A stretch of DNA of 64,000 bases from Paenibacillus sp. PK3_47. Lineage in GTDB: Bacteria > Bacillota > Bacilli > Paenibacillales > Paenibacillaceae. The stretch lies in the NCBI RefSeq assembly GCF_023520895.1, contig NZ_CP026029.1:992001-1056000 (forward strand), read 5' to 3'. The notes below the pieces were generated by a model that did no database searches, was not told the DNA's origin, and saw only the letters and a program-made list of their open reading frames with translations. Of this stretch, positions 26,891-35,890 are shown piece by piece (the first letter of the stretch is position 1; the number at the start of each line of letters is the position of its first letter). The position numbers and the translations under genes are program-made.

Positions 26891-28042
26891 TTATTTCACG
26901 CCTCCTTCAGCAATCTTTAATGCTTGTACTGCCTTTAGCAGCGCTTGTTCCAGCTCAGCGACATCCGCTTCTGAATGGCTGTCCCCGAAGCTGATGCGGA
27001 TGCCGCCTAAAGCCTCCCTGACATCCTTGCCCATAGACAGCAGTATCCGGCTGGGCTCCGCCAGCCGCGATGAACAGGCTGAGCGGGTGGATACTTCCAT
27101 TCCCAGCTCCTCCAGCTTGCGGGCCATCACCTCGCCCTTCATGCCAGGGTAGGAAAAATGTACAATATGAGGTGCCCCATCCTTCCTGCTGTTCACGACA
27201 AACTCAGGGATGCCGCCAAGAAAATCAAACAGTCTGTCTCTAAGCGGAATAACCCGGGCATTAAAAGCCTCGCGCTGTTCGCCGCTCATCCTTACTGCTT
27301 TGGCCGAAGCTACAATTCCCGGAACATTCTCTGTACCCGCACGGCTTCCATCCTCCTGGGAACCGCCTGACAGCAGCGGAAACAGCGTAACGCCCTCTCT
27401 TACATACAGTATACCCACTCCGCGCGGTCCGCGGATTTTGTGCGGCGACAGGCTGTACAGATCCGCCTGCCATTCCTTAATCCGGGTCTCAAGCTTACCG
27501 TAGCCCTGCACGCCATCCACATGAAGCAGCGTCCGGCGGTTGGCGGCTTTGACCTGCCGGCCGATCTCGCCGAGCGGCTGCACGGTTCCTACTTCATTGT
27601 TAACATGCATCACACTAACGAGCACCGTATCCTGACGGACGGCAGAGGCGATACGCTCAGGATCTATAATCCCGCTGCGCTCCGGAGAGACGAAGGTCAC
27701 TTCCCAGCCCAGCTTCTGCAGCTGCAGGCAGCTCTCATACACCGAAGGGTGCTCCAGTTCCGTAGTTACTATGTGGCGGCCTCTGCCCTGATACTGCAGA
27801 GCAGCACCTTTTACTGCCAGATTGTTGCTCTCGGTTGCCCCGGAGGTAAACAGGATCTCCTTCGGATGCACACCCAGCGCTGCTGCGGTTACTTCTCTCG
27901 AACGTCTGACCAGCCTGTCCGCCTCTGTTCCGCTCCTGTACAGCGAGGAGGGATTGGCATAATGCAGCTTCATAACTTGTTCAACCGTCTGCACCACCTC
28001 GTCATAAGGCGGGGCAGCAGCGGCATAATCCCAGTAAAGCAT
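26891..28042 (-). CDS. nifZ: Cysteine desulfurase, NifZ/NifS type partner of ThiI
   Basis: PLP enzyme of 383 residues converting cysteine to alanine and persulfide. Landmarks: LYWDYAAAAPP at the start, TSGATESNN (66-74), the PLP lysine in SLSPHKIRGPRG (K202), GGSQEDGSRAGTENV and the persulfide Cys323 in STRSACSSR. The short mobile loop and close linkage to thiI match the B. subtilis nifZ-thiI pair, where NifZ serves tRNA thiolation. Fe-S cluster assembly is normally served by other paralogues. Confidence 0.94.
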   Translation of the reverse strand: MLYWDYAAAAPPYDEVVQTVEQVMKLHYANPSSLYRSGTEADRLVRRSREVTAAALGVHPKEILFTSGATESNNLAVKGAALQYQGRGRHIVTTELEHPSVYESCLQLQKLGWEVTFVSPERSGIIDPERIASAVRQDTVLVSVMHVNNEVGTVQPLGEIGRQVKAANRRTLLHVDGVQGYGKLETRIKEWQADLYSLSPHKIRGPRGVGILYVREGVTLFPLLSGGSQEDGSRAGTENVPGIVASAKAVRMSGEQREAFNARVIPLRDRLFDFLGGIPEFVVNSRKDGAPHIVHFSYPGMKGEVMARKLEELGMEVSTRSACSSRLAEPSRILLSMGKDVREALGGIRISFGDSHSEADVAELEQALLKAVQALKIAEGGVK

Positions 28043-28086
28043 ATATCGGAGGTCTCCTTTGCTTCTTATGAAAGTCTTACAGCCGG

Positions 28087-28152
28087 AAAAAGGACCAACC
28101 GGGTCCGGTGCCGCCTGCAGCAGCTCCGGGCATAACCCGTTTGATCCTTTTT
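28087..28152 (-). terminator. Terminator after the lytic transglycosylase gene
   Basis: Long minus-strand hairpin: AAAAAGGATCAAACGGGT pairs with ACCCGGTTGGTCCTTTTT with two mismatches, followed by CCGG. It separates this gene from nifZ. Confidence 0.6.
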
Positions 28153-28153
28153 A

Positions 28154-28861
28154 TTATACCGCGTATTCGGCGCGGGCGCGTTCAATTTTGGCAATATAGG
28201 CCTGGGTCTCTTTGGGCAGCAGGGAAAGCTTCTCCATCAGTTCCTCATCACTGCTCACTCCGAGTTTGTTCACCCGTCCCGGTCCCGCGTTGTAGGCTGC
28301 AAGTGCCATCTTCTCTTCCCCGTCATACCTCTTCAGCTGATAAGACAGGTAGCGTACCCCCCCGTCAATGCTCTGGGCCGGATCAAAAGGATCGGAGACC
28401 CCGAGTCCGTTTGCCGTTCCATCCATCAGCTGCATCAGTCCCTTCGCTCCGGCAGAGGATACGACATTCGGGTTAAATGAAGATTCCGTATCAATAACAG
28501 CCTTGATTAAATCTGCAGGCACACCGTATTTGCTGCTGGCCGTCTGGATCAGCTCTTCATAATCTGTAGGCTTGGTTGCTGTTATTTCCCCGGAAATGGC
28601 GCTGTAAGACTCCGTGACGCTGCCCATCTGCTGCCAGAGCAGATTGCCCAGAGAAGAGCTGCCCGCAAGTGCGCCGGGCGTTCCGGAGGTGCTGCCGCCC
28701 GCAGATTGCAGCGCAGCTTCCTGAAGCACCGCGGCAAACTCAGCGGAGTTTGGCTTGGTCACTTCGCGCGTATCATTTACCGGATCAGTTTTGATGCTGC
28801 CGCTCTTCAGATTCACCCAACGCAGTCCCTGTCCGCTTACCGAAGCAGGATTGATTTCCAT
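28154..28861 (-). CDS. SLT-type lytic transglycosylase
   Basis: 235 residues from the ATG at 28861 (GAAGGA upstream). An N-terminal Ser/Gly/Thr-rich segment (about 1-100) precedes an SLT goose-lysozyme-like domain (about 105-225): LIKAVIDTESSFNPNVVSSAGAKGLMQLM with catalytic Glu126, then VRYLSYQLKRYDGEEKMALAAYNAGPGRVNKLG. It cleaves peptidoglycan glycan strands with 1,6-anhydro product formation. No Sec signal peptide is evident, as in B. subtilis YjbJ-like proteins, so the export route is unclear. Confidence 0.9.
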   Translation of the reverse strand: MEINPASVSGQGLRWVNLKSGSIKTDPVNDTREVTKPNSAEFAAVLQEAALQSAGGSTSGTPGALAGSSSLGNLLWQQMGSVTESYSAISGEITATKPTDYEELIQTASSKYGVPADLIKAVIDTESSFNPNVVSSAGAKGLMQLMDGTANGLGVSDPFDPAQSIDGGVRYLSYQLKRYDGEEKMALAAYNAGPGRVNKLGVSSDEELMEKLSLLPKETQAYIAKIERARAEYAV

Positions 28862-28990
28862 GCTGCACATTCCTTCTTTCAAGTTATGGTCTTATATATA
28901 AATCTCTGATGTTCAGGTTCTCTATTTTAAATTTAAAATACGGCTTTATTTTACAATTTATTCATGGCAATTGCTATATGCAGCATGAAA

Positions 28991-29034
28991 AAAACAGACC
29001 TAAGACCCTGATAGATGGGTCTTAAAGCCTGTTT
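28991..29034 (-). terminator. Terminator after the DUF4190-like gene
   Basis: Minus-strand stem AAACAGGCTTTAAGACCC / GGGTCTTAGGTCTGTTT with an 8-nt loop and T7 tail. Confidence 0.85.
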
Positions 29035-29063
29035 GAAATGCAGTCAATTTGGTTTCATGCTGG

Positions 29064-29462
29064 TTAACGGGCAAAAGGAATCATGATAAAATAGCTCAGC
29101 GTAGAGACAATCCCCAGCCCCATAGCCCAGGCCCCTGTTGTTTTCTGGCCTCTGGCATAAGCGTAATACCCCAGTACAGCCGCTGCGGGACCCAAAATAA
29201 TCGACCACATAAATAAAGATGCGATCCCGAGTGCAAGACCTGTATACCCTAATCCTTTACTGCCGCTGCGGGCTTGGCTGCTGTCCCCGGTTTCTGCATC
29301 ACCGGATCCGGCTCTGCCGGCCCGGACCGGAACAGGACTTACCTCTGCAGCGTATTCTTCGTTTAGCGAACGGTCCCGGCGCGGGTAGTCTACTCTCCGC
29401 GGACGTAGGGTGACTTTTTTGCGCTGGGAGCGGTCCAGCTTCGATTCCTGGTGTTTCTCCAT
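29064..29462 (-). CDS. DUF4190-like two-helix membrane protein
   Basis: 132 residues. A highly charged, Arg-rich cytoplasmic part (about 1-68) is followed by two helices (about 73-95 and 109-129) with GLALGIASLFMWSIILGPAAAVLGYYAYARGQ, typical of DUF4190-type proteins. Function unknown. AGGGGGCAAGGAA precedes the ATG. It follows the DUF1540 gene by 11 bp and is probably co-transcribed with it. Confidence 0.72.
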   Translation of the reverse strand: MEKHQESKLDRSQRKKVTLRPRRVDYPRRDRSLNEEYAAEVSPVPVRAGRAGSGDAETGDSSQARSGSKGLGYTGLALGIASLFMWSIILGPAAAVLGYYAYARGQKTTGAWAMGLGIVSTLSYFIMIPFAR

Positions 29463-29473
29463 TTCCTTGCCCC

Positions 29474-29698
29474 CTAAGTTTGTGGCTTGAAGGTCAGACA
29501 GCAGGTAGCGGATGAAGTGCTTGCATGGTCATGGTGCTGATGGTGCTCTGTCAGTTCTTCGGCGAATTCTTCCCGGTATTTGCTGCCGACATGCTTGTCA
29601 ATTTCAATGACGATTTCCTCGGCACGGCACAGGTTTTGTTCACCCCAATAATGACAGTTGCTTACACTGCATCTGACCAGCGGTTTTGCGGTTGTCAT
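29474..29698 (-). CDS. DUF1540 domain protein (cysteine-rich, probable metal binding)
   Basis: 74 residues. VRCSVSNCHYWGEQNLCRAEEIVIEID holds the CxxxxC...C pattern of DUF1540; a His-rich stretch HHQHHDH (about 52-58) and a final ATCCLTF follow. The Cys/His content suggests metal binding, but no function is established. Members are common in spore formers. GGTGATC stands before the ATG. Confidence 0.82.
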   Translation of the reverse strand: MTTAKPLVRCSVSNCHYWGEQNLCRAEEIVIEIDKHVGSKYREEFAEELTEHHQHHDHASTSSATCCLTFKPQT

Positions 29699-29812
29699 AT
29701 TTGATCACCTCACTGTCATTATGTCCGCGGAGTTTCATCTCTATGCGGGAGCAGAATTGTTCCCAGTGATCCCCGCTGGGCACCTTTTTAACCGGGCAAA
29801 AAGACAAAAAGG

Positions 29813-29853
29813 GACCGCATATGCCATGAATCCATGACATATACGGTCCTTTA
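29813..29853 (-). terminator. Terminator after ypuI
   Basis: Minus-strand stem AAGGACCGTATATG / CATATGCGGTCCCTT with mismatched centre, followed by T5. Confidence 0.8.
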
Positions 29854-29868
29854 ATATTACAAATGATG

Positions 29869-30366
29869 TTAAACCTGGTTTTGCATGCGCTTCTCTGTCA
29901 AATAATCATTTTCGTAATAATTGAGGTCATCGCGCAGTTCTTCATACACCTTCGTAATTTCCATAATGATGTCGCGTACAGGACGGACAGGTTTTTTGCG
30001 GAAACGGATGGCATCCTGCCCGGTGTAAGCATAACGTCCATCTTCGGAATAACTTTCGTTCTTCGGATAGAAGAAGTTGTTCACTCCGTAGTGATATACA
30101 TTATAAAGCGCTTTATGCGCAAAGGCTTCATCGAATGTAGCGCGGCGCAGGGCAACTCCCAGCTTCTCATAAGACATTTCCGAGAACACCAGCAGATGGC
30201 GGAGATCCGATAAGAAACCTTGATAGAATGCCACTGTTTCCTCATCTTCCTCGGTTACCAGCTGCGGCAGAGCATGCCCGTTAAGGAATAGTTCCATTTT
30301 TTCGATTGCAAATTTAAGCTTTTCTCTCGTCGTCTCACTCAATTTCTGCACATTGGCTGCTGACAT
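29869..30366 (-). CDS. ypuI: YpuI-family protein (DUF3907)
   Basis: Soluble acidic protein of 165 residues. The core VAFYQGFLSDLRHLLVFSEMSYEKLGVALRR...NVYHYGVNNFFYPKNESYSEDGRYAYTGQDAIRFR matches the Bacillales YpuI/DUF3907 family. No catalytic motif is visible and no function is known. GGGGGAG precedes the ATG and a strong terminator follows at 29813-29853. Confidence 0.82.
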   Translation of the reverse strand: MSAANVQKLSETTREKLKFAIEKMELFLNGHALPQLVTEEDEETVAFYQGFLSDLRHLLVFSEMSYEKLGVALRRATFDEAFAHKALYNVYHYGVNNFFYPKNESYSEDGRYAYTGQDAIRFRKKPVRPVRDIIMEITKVYEELRDDLNYYENDYLTEKRMQNQV

Positions 30367-30645
30367 GGCGGTTGCTCCCCCTTATTAGTCCTTGCTGTAG
30401 TCGTTAATGACAGGTGTTGCCTACTGATTGCGTACTGTACATTGCCTATTCATAGATAAAGTTAATTCAACGTATCTCCCAGCATCTTATCACTTGCTGA
30501 ACTATCAAATTGACGGTTTAGGAGGCGTTTACTTTTTGATATTAACATAAAAGCTTGTAAGGCGGTATCCTTTTCTATTGATGCATAAAACCGTTCTGCT
30601 CTTCCAACCCTATACTTACTACAATGCCATGAAGGAGCGGAGAAT

Positions 30646-32547
30646 ATGTCGCGAAAAAACATCACGGCTGCGGGTCTGATTACCGCTGCATTCACGGTGG
30701 CCCTGCTGACTTTTGCCTTGCGCCCGGACGAGGACGGGAGGCTGAAGCAGGCCGCTGTTCCCGGTCCCCCGCAGGAAAAAACAATCAAGAAAACCTCGCT
30801 GGTTCAGGATGTCAGTGCTACGGACCGTCTGAACAGGATTGATGCGGGCAAACATCTCCGAGCAATGCTTGCAGATACGCATGGCGCGTCCGCCGGGGAT
30901 ATTTCAGCATATGCCAAAGACTTGCGGCAGGGACACGGGCATATCACCATGCTGATGTGGATTGATTTCCATACGCAGAAGACAAGCACGTTCCAGTCCT
31001 CACTGCCAGAGGGCAGCGAGCAGGAGAACAGGCAGCTGCTGAGGTATCTGAAATCCGCCAAAACGGCTCTCCGGGGACACCAGTCTTATGAGTCTCCCTC
31101 TTTTGTCGTTAAGGGCAAAAAATATTACTTCACAGCCCAGCGCGACCAGGAAGGCCGTATAGGTCTCATCGCCCTGATTAACCAGCAAATCCTCGACCGC
31201 GTCGCTGAACATCAGCTTAAGAACCTGCGGCTGATTCCTTATCCGAAGGAAGGCAAATACCGCGTAGAATCCGTCCATGCGGATACACTCCGGGATCTCA
31301 CTGTCAAGACAGGCCATGATAACGAGAACGCCAGCCATTTCTACGAGAATGAAATCGTTGTCCGTTTCCCGAACGGCCATCCTACTGCCGGACAGCTCCG
31401 GACAATAACAGCGGATATCCGGTGCAAGGAGCCGCGCAAACTGGGATACGCTTATATTTTCCGGTCGGAGAAAATGAATTACAGCCAGCTCAAAGCTTAC
31501 TTCGACCGAAAATGGCATCCGCAATATACGGAGCCTCACTATATGTATTTAACCAATGAAACCGCAGCCGAAAATCCGGCGGCCAATGTACTGACCCCAA
31601 ATGATCTTTTGTTCTCCACCTATCAGTGGAATTTGCCCGCGATTGAGACCGAAGCAGGCTGGAATCTGACCAAAGGGAGCAAGGAAGTAATCGTTGCGGT
31701 TATTGATACCGGTGTGCAGGCAAGCCATCCCGATCTGCAGGGCCAGCTGCTGAACGGATATAATGCGATTGCAAATGGTTCAGCCCCGGAGGATGACGTT
31801 GGCCATGGCACACATGTGGCCGGGATTATCGGTGCGCTGACCAACAACGAAGAAGGGGTAGCCGGCATAAGCTGGTACAACAAAATCCTGCCGGTCAAAG
31901 CGCTCGATAATTCCGGCGCCGGGACGACCTACTCCGTAGCGGAAGGTATTATATGGGCAGCCGATAAAGGGGCCAAAGTCATCAATCTCAGCCTGGGCAA
32001 CTATGCCGATTCACAGTTCCTGCATGATGCCATTAAATACGCTTATGACCGCGACGTCGTGATTGTATCCGCATCAGGCAATGACAATACAGAACGTCCG
32101 GGGTACCCTGCCGCCTATGAGGAAGTGCTTGCGGTGGCTGCCACGAATGCCAACGGAGAGAGAGCCTCCTTCTCCAACTACGGGGATTATATCGATGTGG
32201 CAGCCCCCGGAGAAAGCATTGCCAGCACCTACCCTGATAACCAATATGCCGCATTATCCGGCACGTCCATGGCGAGTCCTCATGTTGCTGCGCTTGCGGG
32301 TCTTGTCCGCTCTCTTAACCCTGCCCTGACCAACAAGGAAGTGATGGAGCTAATGATGTCCGGCACTGTGGACCTGGGTGATCCCGGACATGACAAATAT
32401 TTCGGCTGGGGCCAGGTAGATATTTATAAAACCCTGCAGGCTGCCGCAGGCGGCCAGGTTCCGCTGCAGCTCTACCCGCAGCATGTCGGCAAGCAGCTCA
32501 AATCGCTGCGGCAGAGCCTTACGAACGGTAAGCAGCCGGTTCAGTGA
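30646..32547 (+). CDS. Subtilisin-like serine protease (S8 family)
   Basis: Secreted protease of 633 residues. A signal/anchor helix lies at about 7-25, then a large pro-region (about 26-330) with no clear I9 motif, and the catalytic domain (about 340-610). The triad is complete: Asp354 in VIDTGVQASHPD, His387 in GHGTHVAGI and Ser541 in SGTSMASPHVAA. Oxyanion Asn is probably in SASGNDN. No C-terminal repeat or sorting domain follows. AAGGAGCGGAG precedes the ATG. The 3' end overlaps the convergent mocR gene by 7 bp. Substrate unknown. Confidence 0.93.
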   Translation: MSRKNITAAGLITAAFTVALLTFALRPDEDGRLKQAAVPGPPQEKTIKKTSLVQDVSATDRLNRIDAGKHLRAMLADTHGASAGDISAYAKDLRQGHGHITMLMWIDFHTQKTSTFQSSLPEGSEQENRQLLRYLKSAKTALRGHQSYESPSFVVKGKKYYFTAQRDQEGRIGLIALINQQILDRVAEHQLKNLRLIPYPKEGKYRVESVHADTLRDLTVKTGHDNENASHFYENEIVVRFPNGHPTAGQLRTITADIRCKEPRKLGYAYIFRSEKMNYSQLKAYFDRKWHPQYTEPHYMYLTNETAAENPAANVLTPNDLLFSTYQWNLPAIETEAGWNLTKGSKEVIVAVIDTGVQASHPDLQGQLLNGYNAIANGSAPEDDVGHGTHVAGIIGALTNNEEGVAGISWYNKILPVKALDNSGAGTTYSVAEGIIWAADKGAKVINLSLGNYADSQFLHDAIKYAYDRDVVIVSASGNDNTERPGYPAAYEEVLAVAATNANGERASFSNYGDYIDVAAPGESIASTYPDNQYAALSGTSMASPHVAALAGLVRSLNPALTNKEVMELMMSGTVDLGDPGHDKYFGWGQVDIYKTLQAAAGGQVPLQLYPQHVGKQLKSLRQSLTNGKQPVQ

Positions 32548-33980
32548 CATGACTTCAGATGGCGGTCCAGCAAACCAAGGAGCAGCTTCAGCCCGCGCTC
32601 CATATTGTCCTCTGTCATCTGTGAATAGCATAGACGGATATGCCTGGAGGGGGTATTGCCCGCATAGCAGACATCGCCGGGGAGGAACGAAATCCCTTCC
32701 AGCTCAGCCAGCTCATGCAGCTGCCCGATGTCGAGGGAAGGCGGAAGCTGCAGCCACAGATTGAGGCCGCCCCCCGGGATGTTCCAGGTTATCCCCGGGG
32801 GTGCATATTTCTTCAACAGACTTACCGCCTTCTCCATGCGAACACGCAGGGCTGTCCGCAGCCGGGCCACGTACGTATCATACTGACGGGCGATGAAGGG
32901 GAGCACTGCCCGCTGGTTCAGCAGGGGACTCCCGAGATCGCTGGCTGATTTGGCGGCGATCAGCCTGGAGAGAATGTCGCCTCCTGCAGCTACACAGGCA
33001 ATCCGGCAGCCCGGCGCGATGACTTTGCTGAAGCTTTTCATATATACAACATGTCCGTCTTCATCCAGCGATTTGACCGGGGGCGGCGGAGGCTTAAGAA
33101 AGTATAAATCACTGAACGGATCATCCTCCACAATGAGACAGCGGTAGCTGCGGGCAAGCTCCAGCAGCCGCTGTCTTCTTGCCATGCTCATCGTCACCCC
33201 GCTCGGATTCTGGAAGGTCGGCACAGTATAGATCAGCTTCGGCGGCCTCCGGTCACAGAGCCTTGTAAGCACATCCACTCTCATCCCTTCATGATCCGTA
33301 GGTACAAAAATCATATCCGCTCCCCGTCCGGCAAAAACGTCGATTGCTCCTGTATAACTGGGCGCCTCAAGGTAAACTGTATCCCCGGGTCCGATAAAGG
33401 TCCGGGCCACGAGGTCAATTCCCTGCTGGGCCCCGCTGGTAATCATTAATTCCGATGCATGGACAGTAATCCCTCGGGCCTGCAGATGCCTCTGCATTAC
33501 TTCCCGCAGCTCAATATCCCCTTGAAAATTACCGTAAGAAGCCATCAGCTCCGGCTGCCCGGTCACCAGCAGCGACATCGTATCCCCAATATCCTTCAAG
33601 GGGAGAAGCTCGCCGTGAATGGCAGCCAGATGAAACGGGTATTCCACCCGGGAGTAGTCAAAATTACGCCACAGCTGGGCCCGCGGCAAATAATCGTCAT
33701 AGCCTTTCTGCCATGTTGAACCGGGGTCGGCAGACCTTCTCTTCTTGTCAGCCACAAAGCAGCCTTTTCCCTGGCTGCAGATTATATGTCCGCGGCTCTC
33801 CAGCTCATCATAGGCCTTGCTCACGGTCACCTGGCTCACTTTAAGTGAAGATGCCAGCTTTCTTACAGACGGCAGCCGTATCCCCGGCTGCAGCAGTCCT
33901 GAGGTGATCCGCTGGGCCAGCGTCTCGCTGATCTGCTGCGGCAGAGGTTTACTGCCGCTGCGGACTAAATCAATATGCAT
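32541..33980 (-). CDS. MocR-type regulator (GntR HTH-aminotransferase fusion)
   Basis: 479 residues. The N-terminal GntR winged helix (about 10-75: PLPQQISETLAQRITSGLLQPGIRLPSVRKLASSLKVSQVTVSKAYDELESRG) is fused to a fold-type I aminotransferase domain with TVPTFQNPSGVTMS and the PLP lysine in YMKSFSKVIAPGCRI. MocR proteins sense PLP or PLP adducts and regulate a neighbouring, usually divergent gene. Here that is the aminotransferase at 34082; tandem repeats fill the 101-bp gap. GabR and PdxR are the best studied relatives, but gabT/pdxST are absent, so the effector is unknown. Confidence 0.92.
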   Translation of the reverse strand: MHIDLVRSGSKPLPQQISETLAQRITSGLLQPGIRLPSVRKLASSLKVSQVTVSKAYDELESRGHIICSQGKGCFVADKKRRSADPGSTWQKGYDDYLPRAQLWRNFDYSRVEYPFHLAAIHGELLPLKDIGDTMSLLVTGQPELMASYGNFQGDIELREVMQRHLQARGITVHASELMITSGAQQGIDLVARTFIGPGDTVYLEAPSYTGAIDVFAGRGADMIFVPTDHEGMRVDVLTRLCDRRPPKLIYTVPTFQNPSGVTMSMARRQRLLELARSYRCLIVEDDPFSDLYFLKPPPPPVKSLDEDGHVVYMKSFSKVIAPGCRIACVAAGGDILSRLIAAKSASDLGSPLLNQRAVLPFIARQYDTYVARLRTALRVRMEKAVSLLKKYAPPGITWNIPGGGLNLWLQLPPSLDIGQLHELAELEGISFLPGDVCYAGNTPSRHIRLCYSQMTEDNMERGLKLLLGLLDRHLKSCH

Positions 33981-33995
33981 CCGGCTCCGCCTCCA

Positions 33996-34042
33996 ACTGT
34001 TATATTTACCGCTTTACTGTTATACCGCTATGCCGTTATGAT
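33996..34042. promoter_or_regulatory. Tandem repeats in the mocR/aminotransferase divergent promoter
   Basis: ACTGTTATA occurs at 33996-34004 and 34016-34024, exactly 20 bp apart; TACCGCT at 34007-34013 and 34023-34029; a degenerate CCGTTATG follows at 34033-34040. The right-hand copies overlap a + strand promoter TTACTG (34014-34019)-17 bp-TATGAT (34037-34042). Direct repeats about two helical turns apart are typical MocR operators. Confidence 0.6.
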
Positions 34043-34081
34043 ACAACAAAATTCAATCTCATTCACGGGGAGCAAAATATT

Positions 34082-35314
34082 ATGAAGATCAATTACTCTG
34101 CGATGACGGATCACCTCGGATCTTCGGCCGTCCGCGATATTCTTAAAATAACGCAGGGCAAAGAGATTATCTCTCTGGCCGGCGGTTTGCCGGGAGAAGA
34201 GCTGTTTCCGGTAGAGGCTGTACGCGACGCCTACAACCGCGCACTTGCCGGCAGTGCCTCTGCCCTGCAGTACGGCCTCACTGAAGGCTATACGCCGCTG
34301 CGCGAGGCTGTTGCCGGAAGGCTGACAGATCAGGGGATCCCTGTTCAGGCTGCTGAAATGATTCTCACCACAGGCTCGCAGCAGGCTATTGACCTCCTGT
34401 GCAAGGTGCTGCTTGACCCGGGTGATGCCGTGCTCGTTGAAGCACCTACTTATCTGGCTGCCCTGCAGGTGCTCGGTTCCTACCGCGCTGATATACACAG
34501 AGTGGACAGTGACGAAGACGGAATGCTTCCCGAGCATCTGGAAGAGCAGCTCCGTACTCACCGTCCCAAGCTGCTGTACACCGTTCCAACCTTCAATAAT
34601 CCTTCAGGAGCAAGCTGGAGCAGGGAACGGAGGGAACAAACTGTTGAATTATGCCGCCGGTACAATGTGCTGATTCTGGAAGACAATCCTTACGGCGAGA
34701 TCAGGTTCGATGAAACCCCTGGCGCCTATCCGCCCCCTATGGCCGCCATTGACAGAAGCTCAGGCGGTGAATCCTGTGTCGTATACACCGGGACCTTCTC
34801 CAAGATTGTTGCCCCTGCGCTGCGCACCGGCTGGATCGTGGGACCGGCCGGACTGATCGGCATGATTGCCAAGGCCAAACAGGCCGCCGATCTGCATTCC
34901 AGCGCCATTGACCAGCGTGCGCTCCATGAGCTGCTGATGTCCTTTGATATTGAATCGCACATCCGCCTGATCTCCAGGGAGTATTATTCACGTATGAAGC
35001 TGCTGTCTGCAGAGATTACCTCGCGCGGCCTCATGGGAGCTCATTTTCAGGAGCCGAGGGGCGGAATGTTCCTGTGGCTGACACTGTCCGGAGGGATCAA
35101 CACCACTGACCTGCTGCCGTTCGCTGTAGAGCAGGGAGTGGCGTTTGTACCGGGGGAAGTGTTCTATTCCTCGCAGCCCATGAAGAACACCATGCGGCTT
35201 AACTTCACGCATACGCCGCCTGAGCTGCTTCCGCAGGCGGTGGAGCGCCTGGAAAAAGCGCTGATCGCCTATAACGCTCACCTGGAGGCATCGCTTGCAC
35301 GCACACTTAATTAA
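34082..35314 (+). CDS. PLP-dependent aminotransferase (class I/II, LysN/2-aminoadipate type)
   Basis: 410 residues of fold-type I. NYSAMTDHLGSSAVRDILKIT and ISLAGGLPGEELFP open the family domain; TTGSQQAIDLL, YTVPTFNNPSGASWS and LEDNPYGEIRF bind PLP; the Schiff-base Lys is in TGTFSKIVAPALRTGW. Closest types are 2-aminoadipate/aromatic or branched-chain aminotransferases, so the exact amino donor cannot be fixed. It is probably under control of the divergent MocR protein. GGGGAGC stands upstream of the ATG. Confidence 0.88.
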   Translation: MKINYSAMTDHLGSSAVRDILKITQGKEIISLAGGLPGEELFPVEAVRDAYNRALAGSASALQYGLTEGYTPLREAVAGRLTDQGIPVQAAEMILTTGSQQAIDLLCKVLLDPGDAVLVEAPTYLAALQVLGSYRADIHRVDSDEDGMLPEHLEEQLRTHRPKLLYTVPTFNNPSGASWSRERREQTVELCRRYNVLILEDNPYGEIRFDETPGAYPPPMAAIDRSSGGESCVVYTGTFSKIVAPALRTGWIVGPAGLIGMIAKAKQAADLHSSAIDQRALHELLMSFDIESHIRLISREYYSRMKLLSAEITSRGLMGAHFQEPRGGMFLWLTLSGGINTTDLLPFAVEQGVAFVPGEVFYSSQPMKNTMRLNFTHTPPELLPQAVERLEKALIAYNAHLEASLARTLN

Positions 35315-35345
35315 TCTGATTATCTTCGAAATATAAGTACAGAAA

Positions 35346-35380
35346 AGCGGCCTTCCTGAGGAAGGCCGCTGTTTTGTTGT
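35346..35380. terminator. Bidirectional terminator between the aminotransferase and rnpB
   Basis: Perfect 11-bp stem AGCGGCCTTCC / GGAAGGCCGCT with loop TGA, T-rich on the + strand and AAAA (T run on minus) on the other side. Confidence 0.85.
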
Positions 35381-35422
35381 CTATAGGCTTCGTATAAATG
35401 CTGTATAATGGGTTGTCAGTTA

Positions 35423-35831
35423 GGAAAGTTTGCCGTAAGCCGGGTTCTGTGCTCGTCGTGGTTCAAACGGGAACTACCCTCCCACCATAAGCGACAATCA
35501 TCTATCTAGGCCGTACATTACTGCACGGCTCCAGCGACCAACCTAGACACGCCTCAGGCGAAGGCTGTACTTCCGTAAAGGAAGCACTGTGTCTCATTAG
35601 GTCTTGCTCCAGATGGGGTTTACCAGGAACGAAGTCACCAGCGTTCCTCGGGGTCTCTTACACCTCGGTTCCATCCTTGCCTGTGCCGCCCGAAAGCGGC
35701 CATCGGCGGTCCATTTCTGTGGCACTATCCTTCGGCTCGCGCCGACTGGACGTTATCCAGCACCCTGCCTTATGGAGCCCGGACTTTCCTCCCGCGGCCT
35801 GAGCCGCCGGCGATTGTCTGTCAAACTTTCC
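35423..35831 (-). ncRNA. rnpB: RNase P RNA (type B)
   Basis: Catalytic RNA that matures tRNA 5' ends. On the minus strand the 5' part contains GAGGAAAGTCCGGGCTCC, the universal P4/CR-I region, preceded by the GAAAGTTTG end pairing with the 3' AAACTTTCC (P1). The 3' part includes ACAGAACCCGGCTTACGG, with the conserved CR-V sequence pairing to form P4, and a purine-rich segment with TGGTGAC. The length of about 410 nt and the Bacillus-like arrangement of the middle helices fit type B. Promoter at 35846-35874 and terminator at 35346-35380 are visible. Confidence 0.96.
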
Positions 35832-35845
35832 GTACAACATTGTAT

Positions 35846-35874
35846 ATTATACAGACTTGGCTGTTCCTGCACAA
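35846..35874 (-). promoter_or_regulatory. rnpB promoter
   Basis: Minus strand: TTGTGC (35874-35869), a 17-bp spacer, TATAAT (35851-35846); start expected near 35839, a few bases before the RNA 5' end. Confidence 0.75.
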
Positions 35875-35890
35875 GTGCTAATCCGTGGAA

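Noticed and set aside
32350..32631. Small antisense open frame across the protease/mocR overlap
   Set aside because: It spans the ends of two well-supported convergent genes and has no site of its own.
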